Shown: one piece after another, positions 1-4,653 of the stretch
Layout: every line of letters begins with the position of its first letter
Position numbering within the stretch: the stretch's first letter is position 1
Assembly (NCBI GenBank): GCA_910578215.1
Contig: CAJTPH010000072.1
Coordinates: 1 to 6,386 of the forward strand
Length of the DNA stretch: 6,386 bases
Direction of reading: 5' to 3'
From: an uncultured Acetatifactor sp.
GTDB taxonomy: Bacteria; Bacillota; Clostridia; Lachnospirales; Lachnospiraceae
The notes under the pieces: model-generated
What the model saw: only the letters and a program-made list of their open reading frames with translations
The model's database searches: none
What the model was told of the DNA's origin: nothing
Program-made: the position numbers and the translations under genes

Positions 1-26
1 TCTGCTTTGCAGATTGATTCTTTCGT

Positions 27-88
27 TACCATATCAGGTGAAATCAAATGCTCATTTTATTCGCGCTTGATTTCCTGCTGATATGGTA
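27..88. repeat. Large interrupted inverted repeat overlapping the promoter of the AraC-type gene
   Basis: The left arm is TACCATATCAG (27-37), then GT, then GAAATCAA (40-47). The right arm is TTGATTTC (67-74), then CTG, then CTGATATGGTA (78-88). The arms match perfectly over 11 and 8 bp, separated by a 2/3-nt internal mismatch, and the centre is a 19-nt A/T-rich spacer (48-66). The right arm runs into the extended -10 element at 84-92, so a protein bound here could block or reposition RNA polymerase. It is read here as an operator for the downstream gene, possibly autoregulatory. A structured RNA from an upstream transcript is the alternative. Confidence 0.6.
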
Positions 89-92
89 CAAT
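84..92 (+). promoter_or_regulatory. Extended -10 promoter (TGG-TACAAT) for the AraC-type gene
   Basis: TGGTACAAT at 84-92 is a TGn-extended -10 hexamer with 5 of 6 matches to TATAAT. The only -35-like hexamer nearby, TTGATT at 67-72, sits 14 nt away, which is too close to be canonical, so recognition may depend on the extended -10 or on an activator. The expected start near position 99 would give a leader of about 100 nt before the AraC-type gene. A TTGACA hexamer at 94-99 lacks a good -10 at normal spacing. Confidence 0.5.
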
Positions 93-200
93 GTTGACAC
101 AGAAGGGTTTTGAATTTACTCAAGAATCCAGCCGCTGCGCGTCTGCCGCGCGATGCGCTTAAGATCTGCTTCAAAGCAATACGCTCAGGAGGTGAACCAT

Positions 201-620
201 ATGAACCACTACATTCTGATCTGGTCTGTGTGCGCCTTTGTGGAAAGTCATGTGCGGGAGAAAATTCTCATGGAGGAGTTTGTGCGCCAGACCGGGTTTT
301 CTCTGGCACATATCAGGGATGTGTTCCGAAACTGCACCGGAAAGCCCCTGTCCCGGTATGTGCAGGAGCGCAGGATTGCCAATGCCGCCCAGGAGCTTCT
401 GGACACGGACAGGGCAATCCTTGACATTGCCGTAAATTATGGATTCTCCGGCAGAACCGTATTCTCCCGGGCTTTCCGGCGGCATACCAACTATACGCCC
501 TCCCAGTTTCGCGCCGAGGCTCCAGTGCTTGCCCGGGTGCAGCTCTGCGCGGGAGTATACGGCGCAGCGCTTCCCAGGAGATTGGATGACTGCAACGGCA
601 GCACTGCAGAGATAGACTAA
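201..620 (+). CDS. Stand-alone AraC/XylS-type transcriptional regulator (DNA-binding domain only)
   Basis: This is a 139-residue protein that is nearly all AraC-type DNA-binding domain. The first helix-turn-helix spans roughly residues 24-46 and the second roughly 72-95. Between and after them are the family hallmarks: ERRIANAAQELL (56-67), ILDIAVNYGF (73-82) and the FSRAFRRHTNYTPSQFR block (88-104). No N-terminal sensing domain is present, so in size it resembles MarA/SoxS-type proteins, followed by a tail of about 35 residues of unclear role. The start at 201 is chosen because AGGAGGTGA lies at 187-195, five nt upstream. An upstream in-frame ATG at 153 has no comparable site. The next gene begins 27 nt downstream in the same frame with only one stop between them. 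The protein probably acts in the cytoplasm on the gene pair or on itself through the inverted repeat upstream. Its effector is unknown. Confidence 0.88.
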   Translation: MNHYILIWSVCAFVESHVREKILMEEFVRQTGFSLAHIRDVFRNCTGKPLSRYVQERRIANAAQELLDTDRAILDIAVNYGFSGRTVFSRAFRRHTNYTPSQFRAEAPVLARVQLCAGVYGAALPRRLDDCNGSTAEID

Positions 621-647
621 TCAGGAAAAGAAAGCAGAGGAAGCAAA

Positions 648-1703
648 ATGGGAAAACAAGACAGTGCAATTTTATACGGTGTCCCGAAGGTAGCCTATGG
701 TCAGGGCGGATGCACTCCCTTTCCCATGTGCATCCATTCCTGTGCAAAGTATCTGGGGCTGCGGGTCGACTATACACGGGCCATGGCCGAGAGCGGCGCA
801 GCTTTCCGGCTTGTCTGGAACACCGCCTGCTGGGACGGCGGCAATGTGGACGCCATCTTCACCTTTGACGATCCCGCGAAGATCTTCCACTGCGGCATGC
901 GGTCCATGGAGCGGGAGCTTAAGCTCCTGAACCGCACGCAGGAGACGAAAAAGGAGGATTTCATGGACTTCATATGCGGGGAGATCGATGCAGGGAATCC
1001 GGTCATCGCTCTTGGCATCATAGGTCCGCCGGAGGCCTGCGTTATAACCGGTTATCGGGAAGGCGGCAGGGTGCTGACGGGCTGGAATGTGTTTCAGGAA
1101 TATCCCGAACACCGGGCTAGAGTCAGGTTCGAGAAAAACGGCTATTTTATCACCGGGGACTGGTGGGAAAATCCCTGCACCGCCGCCCTGATTGCCACCG
1201 GCACGGAAAGCCTTCCTCCGCTCACTGCCAGAGAAGCGCTCCGGAACGCGGCGGAGGCTCTGGAGGGGCGTATGTGCGGAACCTATGCCAAGGGCATTCT
1301 GGCTTATGATGCCTGGAAGAACGCCCTGTTGTGCGACCGAGACTTTCCGGCCGATGCCGTCCTTCCCCTGCTGGTGGAGCGTATGATGTGTCACGGCGAC
1401 GCCATGGACTGTCTCTCCGACGGGCGCTGGCACGCGGCAAAGTACCTGCGCAGACTTGCAGAGCAGCATCCGGCAATGGCCCCCGGCCTGAATGCCGCCG
1501 CAGGGGAGCTGGAGGGAATACCGGAAATCATCTGGAAAGAAATGATTCCCGTCCTGGGCGGCTGGGAGCGGGGCGAGGCCCAGACGCGCCGGCTGGCCAG
1601 GGCAGAGAACCGCCGCCTGTTTGCCGGGCAGATTGAGCGGATGAAGGCTCACGAGGAACGGGCGTATAACTATATCGGTGAACTGTTGGACGGCAATGTG
1701 TAG
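648..1703 (+). CDS. C39/BtrH-like papain-fold protein, possible sensor partner of the AraC-type regulator
   Basis: This 351-residue protein has no signal peptide or membrane segment and is probably cytoplasmic. The N-terminal half has the layout of a C39/BtrH-type papain fold: a Gly-Gly-Cys segment with Cys22, a helix with Cys28 and Cys32, an SGAAFRLVW stretch (49-57), then PVIALGIIGPPEACVITGY (118-136) leading to GWNVFQ (145-150). In C39-like proteins the strand before the Gly-Tyr normally begins with a catalytic His. Here the aligned residue appears to be Glu129, so peptidase activity is doubtful and a ligand-binding or acyl-transfer role is possible. The C-terminal half (about 190-351) is predicted helical and carries an AYDAW segment (219-223). 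The start ATG has AGAGGA at 636-641. From memory of related families, this domain also occurs fused behind AraC-type domains, which fits the neighbour. The family call is moderate and the function is unknown. Confidence 0.6.
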   Translation: MGKQDSAILYGVPKVAYGQGGCTPFPMCIHSCAKYLGLRVDYTRAMAESGAAFRLVWNTACWDGGNVDAIFTFDDPAKIFHCGMRSMERELKLLNRTQETKKEDFMDFICGEIDAGNPVIALGIIGPPEACVITGYREGGRVLTGWNVFQEYPEHRARVRFEKNGYFITGDWWENPCTAALIATGTESLPPLTAREALRNAAEALEGRMCGTYAKGILAYDAWKNALLCDRDFPADAVLPLLVERMMCHGDAMDCLSDGRWHAAKYLRRLAEQHPAMAPGLNAAAGELEGIPEIIWKEMIPVLGGWERGEAQTRRLARAENRRLFAGQIERMKAHEERAYNYIGELLDGNV

Positions 1704-1774
1704 CTATTTCCTACCGCCACACTGAATGGAAGGAAGACGCTGTACGAGTACGCTTATTTAAAACAATAACAGTT

Positions 1775-1804
1775 AGTGACTATAGTCTCTGCTTGTGGTA
1801 TGAT
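1775..1804 (+). promoter_or_regulatory. Promoter with overlapping near-palindrome upstream of the GNAT genes
   Basis: TGGTATGAT at 1796-1804 is an extended -10 (TGn plus TATGAT). GTGACT at 1776-1781 lies 17 nt upstream of the hexamer and matches the -35 consensus at 4 of 6 positions. The perfect 10-bp palindrome GACTATAGTC (1778-1787), extended to a 16-bp site with one mismatch per arm (1775-1790), covers the -35 and the spacer, where a repressor or a MerR-type activator could bind. A start near 1811 would give a leader of nearly 190 nt before the first GNAT gene. No terminator is apparent between 1703 and this promoter. In the rest of 1704-1997 I see no convincing gene and no riboswitch I recognise. 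Confidence 0.5.
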
Positions 1805-1997
1805 GTATACCAAGATGCCTGTGAGAAATCTGGAAAGAGGGGGAGGAAATACAGGGGAACGTCAATGCGTAAGGCACAGAAGCATGCTTGAAATTGTGAG
1901 AGACAAGGTGTAATTTTGCGGCGGCGCGGAGACCGGGCGGACTGACTGTTTGGTCCCTGGGGAAGCCCTGGCAGGAAAAGGAGCGTGTTTACCGAAT

Positions 1998-3197
1998 ATG
2001 AGTACAGAGCAATATAAAATCATTCATTTGCCAAAAGATCAGTGGAAAAATGTGCCCATTCCCATGCGGTATACTACGGATGAGTACTATGATGTGCGGA
2101 TTCAAAGGGATGAAAAGGGCTTTCACGTTGAGTTTGTAAAGGAAAGCCTGGACGTTCCGGTCTCGCATTATCCGGAGGAATATGATTTTCCGGATAAGCT
2201 GTATCAGGATCACTGGGAAAAGGCTTACGCATGGGGAGTTATAGAAGAAAGGGACGGAGAGCAGGAGCTGGCCGCATGTATAGAGACCTGCCCGGAGGAA
2301 TGGTCAAACAGGCTGATGGTTACGGAATTGTGGGTGCATGAGAGGCTGAGAAGAAGGGGCATAGGGCATGCGCTGATGGCAATTGCGAAGGAGCAGGCGA
2401 AGCTGGAGCACAGGCGGGCAATTATATTGGAAACGCAGTCCTGCAATGTGCCGGCGATGGGCTTTTATCTGCAGGAGGGCTTTGAGCTGATCGGCTTCGA
2501 CAGCTGCTGTTATACCAACAGGGATATAGACAGAAAGGAAGTGCGCCTCGACCTGGGCTATTTTCCCAGGAAGGGAAGGGTGAAACCGGAGGATATTCTT
2601 ATCAGGGAGGAAACCGAGGCTGAGTATCACAGGGTGGAGGAGGTTACCCTGCGGGCATTTTGGAATAAGTATCGTGTGGGCTGTAACGAGCATTTGCTGG
2701 TTCATAAGGTGAGAAAAAGCGATGCGTACGTGCCGCAGGTATCGAGAATAGCGGAGGTGGACGGCGAAATTGCCGGGGTTATCTGCTATGCCAGAGCGAT
2801 GCTTCAAAATGGCGGTAAACAAAAGGAAATACTGACCTTCGGACCGCTTTGCGTGCTGCCGGACTGGCAGGGGTGCGGCATCGGCGGAGTTTTGCTGGAA
2901 AAAACCCTTGAGCTGGCGAAAATGGAAGGATTTGAAGGAGTCGTTATTTTTGGGGAGCCTGATTACTACCCCCGGCATGGGTTTAAGACCTGTGATCATT
3001 TTGGGATCACAACCGCGGAGGGCAAGAATTTCGACGCGTTTTTAGGGATTGAGCTTGCGGAAGGCGGGCTTGCGGATTTTGGTGGCAGGTTTATAGGGCC
3101 TGAGGTCTATGAGGATATTTCCGAGGAGGAAAATCGGGAATGGACAAGGCATTTCTGTACGCCTGCGGAACAGAGATTTCCCTGTCAGTGGGATTAA
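1998..3197 (+). CDS. Tandem GNAT acetyltransferase: Sat-like domain fused to a second GNAT domain
   Basis: This 399-residue protein carries two GNAT folds. Domain 1 (about 1-195) resembles streptothricin acetyltransferases. It has a Y-x-D-x-W-E segment (69-74), VTELWVHERLRRRGIGHAL (108-126) with the acetyl-CoA pyrophosphate loop RRRGIGHA (118-125), then ILETQSCNVPAMGFYLQEGF (143-162), typical of the Sat C-terminal half. Domain 2 (about 200-399) has a motif A of DWQGCGIGGVLL (289-300) preceded by FGPLCVLP and followed by GEPDYYPRHGF (319-329), the pattern of YhbS-like N-acetyltransferases. The ATG at 1998 is preferred because homology begins there. AAGGAG at 1978-1983 lies 14 nt away, rather far, and a TTG at 1950 is the alternative start. 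The single-domain GNAT gene follows after 20 nt. Substrates are unknown, and drug resistance cannot be concluded from sequence alone. Confidence 0.85.
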   Translation: MSTEQYKIIHLPKDQWKNVPIPMRYTTDEYYDVRIQRDEKGFHVEFVKESLDVPVSHYPEEYDFPDKLYQDHWEKAYAWGVIEERDGEQELAACIETCPEEWSNRLMVTELWVHERLRRRGIGHALMAIAKEQAKLEHRRAIILETQSCNVPAMGFYLQEGFELIGFDSCCYTNRDIDRKEVRLDLGYFPRKGRVKPEDILIREETEAEYHRVEEVTLRAFWNKYRVGCNEHLLVHKVRKSDAYVPQVSRIAEVDGEIAGVICYARAMLQNGGKQKEILTFGPLCVLPDWQGCGIGGVLLEKTLELAKMEGFEGVVIFGEPDYYPRHGFKTCDHFGITTAEGKNFDAFLGIELAEGGLADFGGRFIGPEVYEDISEEENREWTRHFCTPAEQRFPCQWD

Positions 3198-3217
3198 TAC
3201 GGATGGAGCTTTAGAAG

Positions 3218-3628
3218 ATGGATATTTTATATACGGATGCAAGGAAATTTACGGCCGCTGACCTGGAGGCATTGTTTAAATCTGTGGACTGGCTGTCAGG
3301 GAATTATCCGGAACGCCTGAAGAAGGCTCTGGATAACTGTGAGACTGTGTTTACGGCCTGGGACGGCGGAAGGCTGGTGGGGCTGATAAATGCAATCGAC
3401 GACGGTGAGCTGACGGCGTATGCCCACTATTTATGCGTCGACCCGGCATATCAGGGGCAGGGAATAGGCAAGACCCTGCTGCAGAAAATCAAGGATAAAT
3501 ACAGGGATTATCTGTATATTATCCTGATTGCGGAAAACGAAAAACTGATCGGATATTACAAGGGAAACGGTTTTGCGTACATGGAAGGAAGAAGCGTGTT
3601 TTATTTGCAGAACATACAGGAGGGCTGA
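3218..3628 (+). CDS. Single-domain GNAT family N-acetyltransferase
   Basis: This 136-residue protein is one complete small GNAT domain. The acetyl-CoA loop QGQGIGKTL (79-87) follows the strand YAHYLCVDPAY (68-78). The C-terminal part has IGYYKGNGFAYMEG (111-124), where the Tyr residues and the Gly-Phe turn are usual for the family. The start is supported by GGATGGAG at 3201-3208, nine nt before the ATG. The gene begins 20 nt after the tandem-GNAT gene, so the two are probably co-transcribed and translationally close. Such small Firmicutes GNATs acetylate a broad range of small amines or protein N-termini, and no substrate can be named here. The sequence after the stop has only a weak hairpin (CCTG-cctg-CAGG near 3643-3654) before a short pyrimidine run, so the end of the transcript is uncertain. 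Confidence 0.88.
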   Translation: MDILYTDARKFTAADLEALFKSVDWLSGNYPERLKKALDNCETVFTAWDGGRLVGLINAIDDGELTAYAHYLCVDPAYQGQGIGKTLLQKIKDKYRDYLYIILIAENEKLIGYYKGNGFAYMEGRSVFYLQNIQEG

Positions 3629-3692
3629 GCCGGCATGGGAGCCTGCCTGCAGGGTCTTTCTGTCATAAAAACGGCGGCATCATAAAAAACGC

Positions 3693-3723
3693 GTAACAGT
3701 TCAGCCTTCGGCTAAACTGTTAC
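3693..3723. repeat. Left-end hairpin of the MITE-like element
   Basis: GTAACAGTTCAGCC (3693-3706) pairs across a TTC loop with GGCTAAACTGTTAC (3710-3723): 13 of 14 positions pair, with a single C/A mismatch. The 3' arm is almost identical to the element's far right end (3819-3832, one base different), so the left end can fold locally or pair with the right end. Confidence 0.85.
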
Positions 3724-3734
3724 ACTGATGCACA

Positions 3735-3759
3735 CAAAATGAGTTTTCAACTCATTTTG
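3735..3759. repeat. Internal hairpin of the MITE-like element (11-bp perfect stem)
   Basis: CAAAATGAGTT (3735-3745) pairs perfectly with AACTCATTTTG (3749-3759) around a TTC loop. No T-run follows, so it is not an intrinsic terminator. Its outer six bases are shared with the next hairpin. Confidence 0.85.
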
Positions 3760-3775
3760 GCGCTCGCAAGTCTCG

Positions 3776-3801
3776 CAAAATTGCATAAGGATGCAATTTT
3801 G
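3776..3801. repeat. Internal hairpin of the MITE-like element (11-bp perfect stem, AAGG loop)
   Basis: CAAAATTGCAT (3776-3786) pairs perfectly with ATGCAATTTTG (3791-3801) around AAGG. Outside it, AAGT (3768-3771) and ACTT (3802-3805) can extend the stem after an internal loop. It shares CAAAAT/ATTTTG outer bases with the hairpin at 3735-3759, which suggests the two are related or selected for the same fold. Confidence 0.85.
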
Positions 3802-3861
3802 ACTTCGCGGTATTGTATGGCTGAACTGTTACAAAAACGCAGCCGTCCATAAAAAAACAGT

Positions 3862-3890
3862 TTGACATTACATGTCAAGTGTGTTAAAAT
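3862..3890 (+). promoter_or_regulatory. Near-consensus promoter of the infC-rpmI-rplT operon
   Basis: The -35 is TTGACA (3862-3867), the spacer is 17 bp, and the -10 is TAAAAT (3885-3890) with an upstream TGT (3882-3884) that makes it an extended -10. This is the strongest promoter in the window, as expected for a ribosomal-protein operon. The -35 is part of a perfect inverted repeat, TTGACAT-TAC-ATGTCAA (3862-3878). The A-run at 3850-3857 may add UP-element contact. Transcription should start near 3897. Confidence 0.88.
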
Positions 3891-3896
3891 AAATGA

Positions 3897-4080
3897 GTGT
3901 GTGGTAAGCGCACCGGGAAAGAAGCAGAGTATCCGCTCTCACCTTACGGCAATTGGGCTAGTAAGTGTTCACATTTTTCATAGGGGCTGTTTCCGTGACA
4001 TTTTATGTCATTATGCGGCAGGAGACGGTTTTGGTGAATGGGATTAAGTGGATAGCTGTGCTTTCCACTTTTATTTTTTT
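3897..4080 (+). promoter_or_regulatory. L20-type autoregulatory leader of infC-rpmI-rplT
   Basis: The roughly 200-nt untranslated leader between the promoter and infC is structured and ends in an intrinsic terminator, as in the Bacillus L20 leader, where ribosomal protein L20 binds the mRNA and promotes premature termination. Visible elements are a small AGAG/CTCT hairpin near 3926-3939 and a TGACAT-TTT-ATGTCA hairpin at 3996-4010. TATCCGCT (3930-3937) can also pair over eight bases, including one G-U, with AGTGGATA (4047-4054), the 5' arm of the terminator. That long-range pairing would act as an antiterminator. The leader call rests on position, fold and operon content. The L20 contacts themselves are not demonstrated. 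Confidence 0.75.
4046..4080 (+). terminator. Attenuator (intrinsic terminator) in front of infC
   Basis: AAGTGGATAGC (4046-4056) pairs with GCTTTCCACTT (4060-4070) around a TGT loop: 10 of 11 positions pair, with one T/T mismatch. A T-rich run, TTATTTTTTT (4071-4080), follows immediately. It ends seven nt before the infC ribosome binding site, the layout of a transcription attenuator rather than the end of an upstream unit. Confidence 0.88.
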
Positions 4081-4086
4081 ATTGAT

Positions 4087-4092
4087 GGAGGG
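4087..4092 (+). promoter_or_regulatory. Ribosome binding site that sets the ATT start of infC
   Basis: GGAGGG at 4087-4092 is the only strong Shine-Dalgarno sequence near the infC start. It is seven nt from the in-frame ATT at 4100, overlaps the ATG at 4085, and is 19 nt from the ATG at 4112. Its position therefore selects ATT as the start. Confidence 0.75.
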
Positions 4093-4099
4093 TAAAACC

Positions 4100-4606
4100 A
4101 TTAGCGATTTAATGATTAACGAACAGATTAGGGACAGAGAAATACGCCTGATTGGAGAGGGCGGAGAACAGCTTGGAGTTATGCCGACGAGAGAGGCGAT
4201 GAAGCTTGCCGAGGAGGCGGGGCTGGACCTGGTAAAGATTGCGCCGACTGCAAAGCCTCCCGTGTGTAAGATCGTGGATTACGGCAAGTACAAGTACGAG
4301 CAGCTCAGAAAAGAAAAGGAAGCGCGAAAGAAGCAGAAGATTATTGAGATCAAGGAAATCCGTTTATCCCCTAATATCGACACCAACGATTTAAACACAA
4401 AGGTGAACGCCGCAAGAAAGTTCCTGACAAAGGGAGATAAGGTAAAGATTACGCTTCGTTTCCGCGGTCGCGAAATGGCGCATATGAATAACAGCAGACA
4501 CATACTGGACGACTTTGCCCAAAGCCTGTCTGATATTTCGGTGATCGAGAAGGCTCCCAAGGTGGAAGGCAGAAGCATGACGATGTTTTTAACTGAAAAG
4601 CGTTAG
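4100..4606 (+). CDS. infC: Translation initiation factor IF-3 (ATT start)
   Basis: IF-3 binds the 30S subunit, prevents premature 50S joining and checks the start codon and initiator tRNA. From the ATT at 4100 it is 168 residues, close to the Bacillus length. The N-terminal domain has INEQIRDREIRLIG (6-19). The signature around KIVDYGKYKYEQ (57-68) leads into the basic linker KEKEARKKQK (71-80). The C-terminal domain has EIRLSP (86-91), GDKVKITLRFRGREMAH (112-128) and the EKAPKVEGRSMTMFL end (150-164). The ATT start rests on the spacing from GGAGGG and on the N-terminus MSDLMINEQI, which lines up with Bacillus IF-3 (MSKDFIINEQ), also translated from AUU. Starts at 3965 or 4085 would translate the attenuator or overlap the binding site. 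An AUU start lets IF-3 repress its own synthesis. Confidence 0.95.
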   Translation: MSDLMINEQIRDREIRLIGEGGEQLGVMPTREAMKLAEEAGLDLVKIAPTAKPPVCKIVDYGKYKYEQLRKEKEARKKQKIIEIKEIRLSPNIDTNDLNTKVNAARKFLTKGDKVKITLRFRGREMAHMNNSRHILDDFAQSLSDISVIEKAPKVEGRSMTMFLTEKR

Positions 4607-4653
4607 GCGCAGAGGTTAAAATAGATTAATTTAAGTGTAGGAGGAATAATGTT

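Larger units (their letters stand above)
3685..3840. mobile_element. MITE-like non-coding element (140 bp) with 14-bp terminal inverted repeats and 8-bp target duplication
   Basis: The element core is 3693-3832. Its ends are GTAACAGTTCAGCC (3693-3706) and GGCTGAACTGTTAC (3819-3832), a perfect 14-bp inverted repeat. Directly outside, AAAAACGC occurs at 3685-3692 and again at 3833-3840, as expected for an 8-bp target-site duplication. Inside are three further hairpins, listed separately. No reading frame of useful length exists, so any mobility would depend on a transposase elsewhere in the genome that recognises these ends. It sits between the end of the GNAT genes and the infC promoter. A REP/ERIC-type palindromic repeat is the main alternative, but the exact flanking duplication favours insertion. 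No transposase family is assigned. Confidence 0.7.

Noticed and set aside
1..26. TCTGC-TTT-GCAGA hairpin followed by a T-containing stretch, possible terminator of an upstream gene
   Set aside because: The stem has only five base pairs, the following T-run is broken, and the upstream gene is not in the window.
94..120. Second promoter TTGACA (94-99) for the AraC-type gene
   Set aside because: The best -10 candidate, TTTACT at 115-120, is only 15 nt away and a poor match, so the extended -10 at 84-92 is preferred.
110..424. TTG-started open frame of 104 codons overlapping the AraC-type gene
   Set aside because: No ribosome binding site, low-complexity Cys/Pro/Gly composition, and out of frame with the clear AraC domain.
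672..1652. 326-codon open frame on the minus strand
   Set aside because: It is a shadow of the GC-rich gene at 648-1703, with no recognisable domain and a composition dominated by Pro, Gly, His and Arg.
1803..1910. Short open frame of about 35 codons starting inside the -10 of the GNAT promoter
   Set aside because: The start overlaps the promoter hexamer, no binding site precedes it, and the peptide resembles nothing I know.
2304..2999. 231-codon open frame on the minus strand
   Set aside because: It lies antisense to the well-supported tandem GNAT gene and shows no family features.
3693..3832. CRISPR array or intrinsic terminator cluster
   Set aside because: There are no regularly spaced direct repeats and no T-runs after the stems. 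The end symmetry and flanking duplication fit a mobile element better.
3862..4047. 61-codon open frame starting at the infC promoter
   Set aside because: It begins with a non-ATG codon within the -35 box and runs through the structured leader. It has no binding site.
3965..4099. N-terminal hydrophobic extension of IF-3
   Set aside because: The in-frame sequence upstream of 4100 reads through the attenuator hairpin and T-run. The apparent hydrophobic stretch is an artefact of T-rich codons.
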